From the NCBI GenBank assembly GCA_030632885.1, contig DAOVTW010000013.1:1-64000 (forward strand): a stretch of 64,000 nucleotides of DNA. The letters are read 5' to 3'. This document shows positions 63,942 through 64,000 of the stretch, piece by piece. Below the pieces are notes generated by a model that worked only from the letters and a program-made list of their open reading frames with translations, was not told the DNA's origin and ran no database searches. The stretch's first letter is position 1. Each line of letters starts with the position of its first letter. This DNA comes from JAIOSM01 sp023143455 (GTDB taxonomy: Bacteria; Desulfobacterota; Desulfobacteria; Desulfobacterales; Desulfobacteraceae). The position numbers and the translations under genes were made by a program.

Positions 63942-63959
63942 AGCAAAATCTTTTCAATA

Positions 63960-64000
63960 TTATCTTAAATTAATATTTTTCTCTCTTGCAATGGTCATAA
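63960..64000 (-). CDS. rpmC: 50S ribosomal protein L29, C-terminal end only
   Basis: The minus strand reads MTIAREKNINLR and a stop at 63960-63962, with the rest beyond the window. The TIAR-x(2)-x segment resembles the end of L29, and the position directly upstream of rpsQ is where rpmC is normally found. Too little is visible to be sure. Confidence 0.55.
   Translation of the reverse strand, partial: MTIAREKNINLR

Overview
The window is an A/T-rich chromosomal segment of a Gram-negative bacterium that best fits a sulfate-reducing member of the Desulfobacterota (Desulfobacteraceae-like). The assignment is inferred from the gene set: an adenylate kinase with the C-x5-H-x15-C-x2-C metal site of the Desulfovibrio type, a small acidic 2[4Fe-4S] ferredoxin, an LptD outer-membrane assembly protein, and a hemC-cobA/hemD pair. 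No metabolic marker such as dsr or apr lies in the window, so genus is not claimed.

Layout. 1-2828: a type I-C-like CRISPR array with 42 good repeats, plus one decayed repeat at its left edge; no cas genes are in view, and a hairpin terminator follows the array. 3409-9467 (+): ClC channel, DciA, TrmN6-like methyltransferase, tRNA-Ser(GGA), dnaX, ybaB, recR and a Cys-cluster protein. 9459-12992 (-): motA-motB with a degenerate REC/HD-GYP protein and an HD phosphohydrolase. 13105-17479: LysM protein, PilB/GspE ATPase, ferredoxin and an unknown gene. 17616-29187 (+): lptD, a NusG paralogue, an HU/IHF protein, holB, ricT, metG, a penicillin-binding-like protein and a giant GlmS-like protein. 29194-33009 (-): eno, a LolA-like protein and pyrG.

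33.5-35.2 kb is a small accessory patch: a 48-codon gene, a Cys-rich protein, an antitoxin remnant and a HEPN/MNT toxin-antitoxin pair. Then come an OmpA lipoprotein that apparently starts at ATT, adk, a PIN toxin-antitoxin pair, a GAF-GGDEF-PilZ-like protein, rpsU, folC, a GT4 glycosyltransferase and a methyltransferase (+), followed by rnj-ftsK-methyltransferase (-). 47.7-50.0 kb is a second accessory patch: a PD-(D/E)XK-like protein coupled to a broken metallo-beta-lactamase gene, with a 28-bp perfect palindrome upstream and similar short remnants on both sides. 50.0-54.8 kb (+): FmdB, hemC, cobA/hemD, moaA and a diguanylate cyclase. 54.85-64.0 kb (-): the spc/alpha ribosomal operon, from rplQ back to the end of rpmC.

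Most genes are housekeeping: DNA replication and repair (dciA, dnaX, holB, recR, ybaB), envelope biogenesis (lptD, PBP-like, OmpA), translation, and tetrapyrrole and molybdopterin synthesis. The less ordinary items are the 1246-residue GlmS-like protein with 40 residues before its catalytic Cys, the near-duplicate CRISPR spacers, the palindrome-controlled nuclease/MBL pair with an in-frame TAG, the apparent ATT start, and the motor operon with a phosphomimetic, metal-site-deficient REC/HD-GYP protein.
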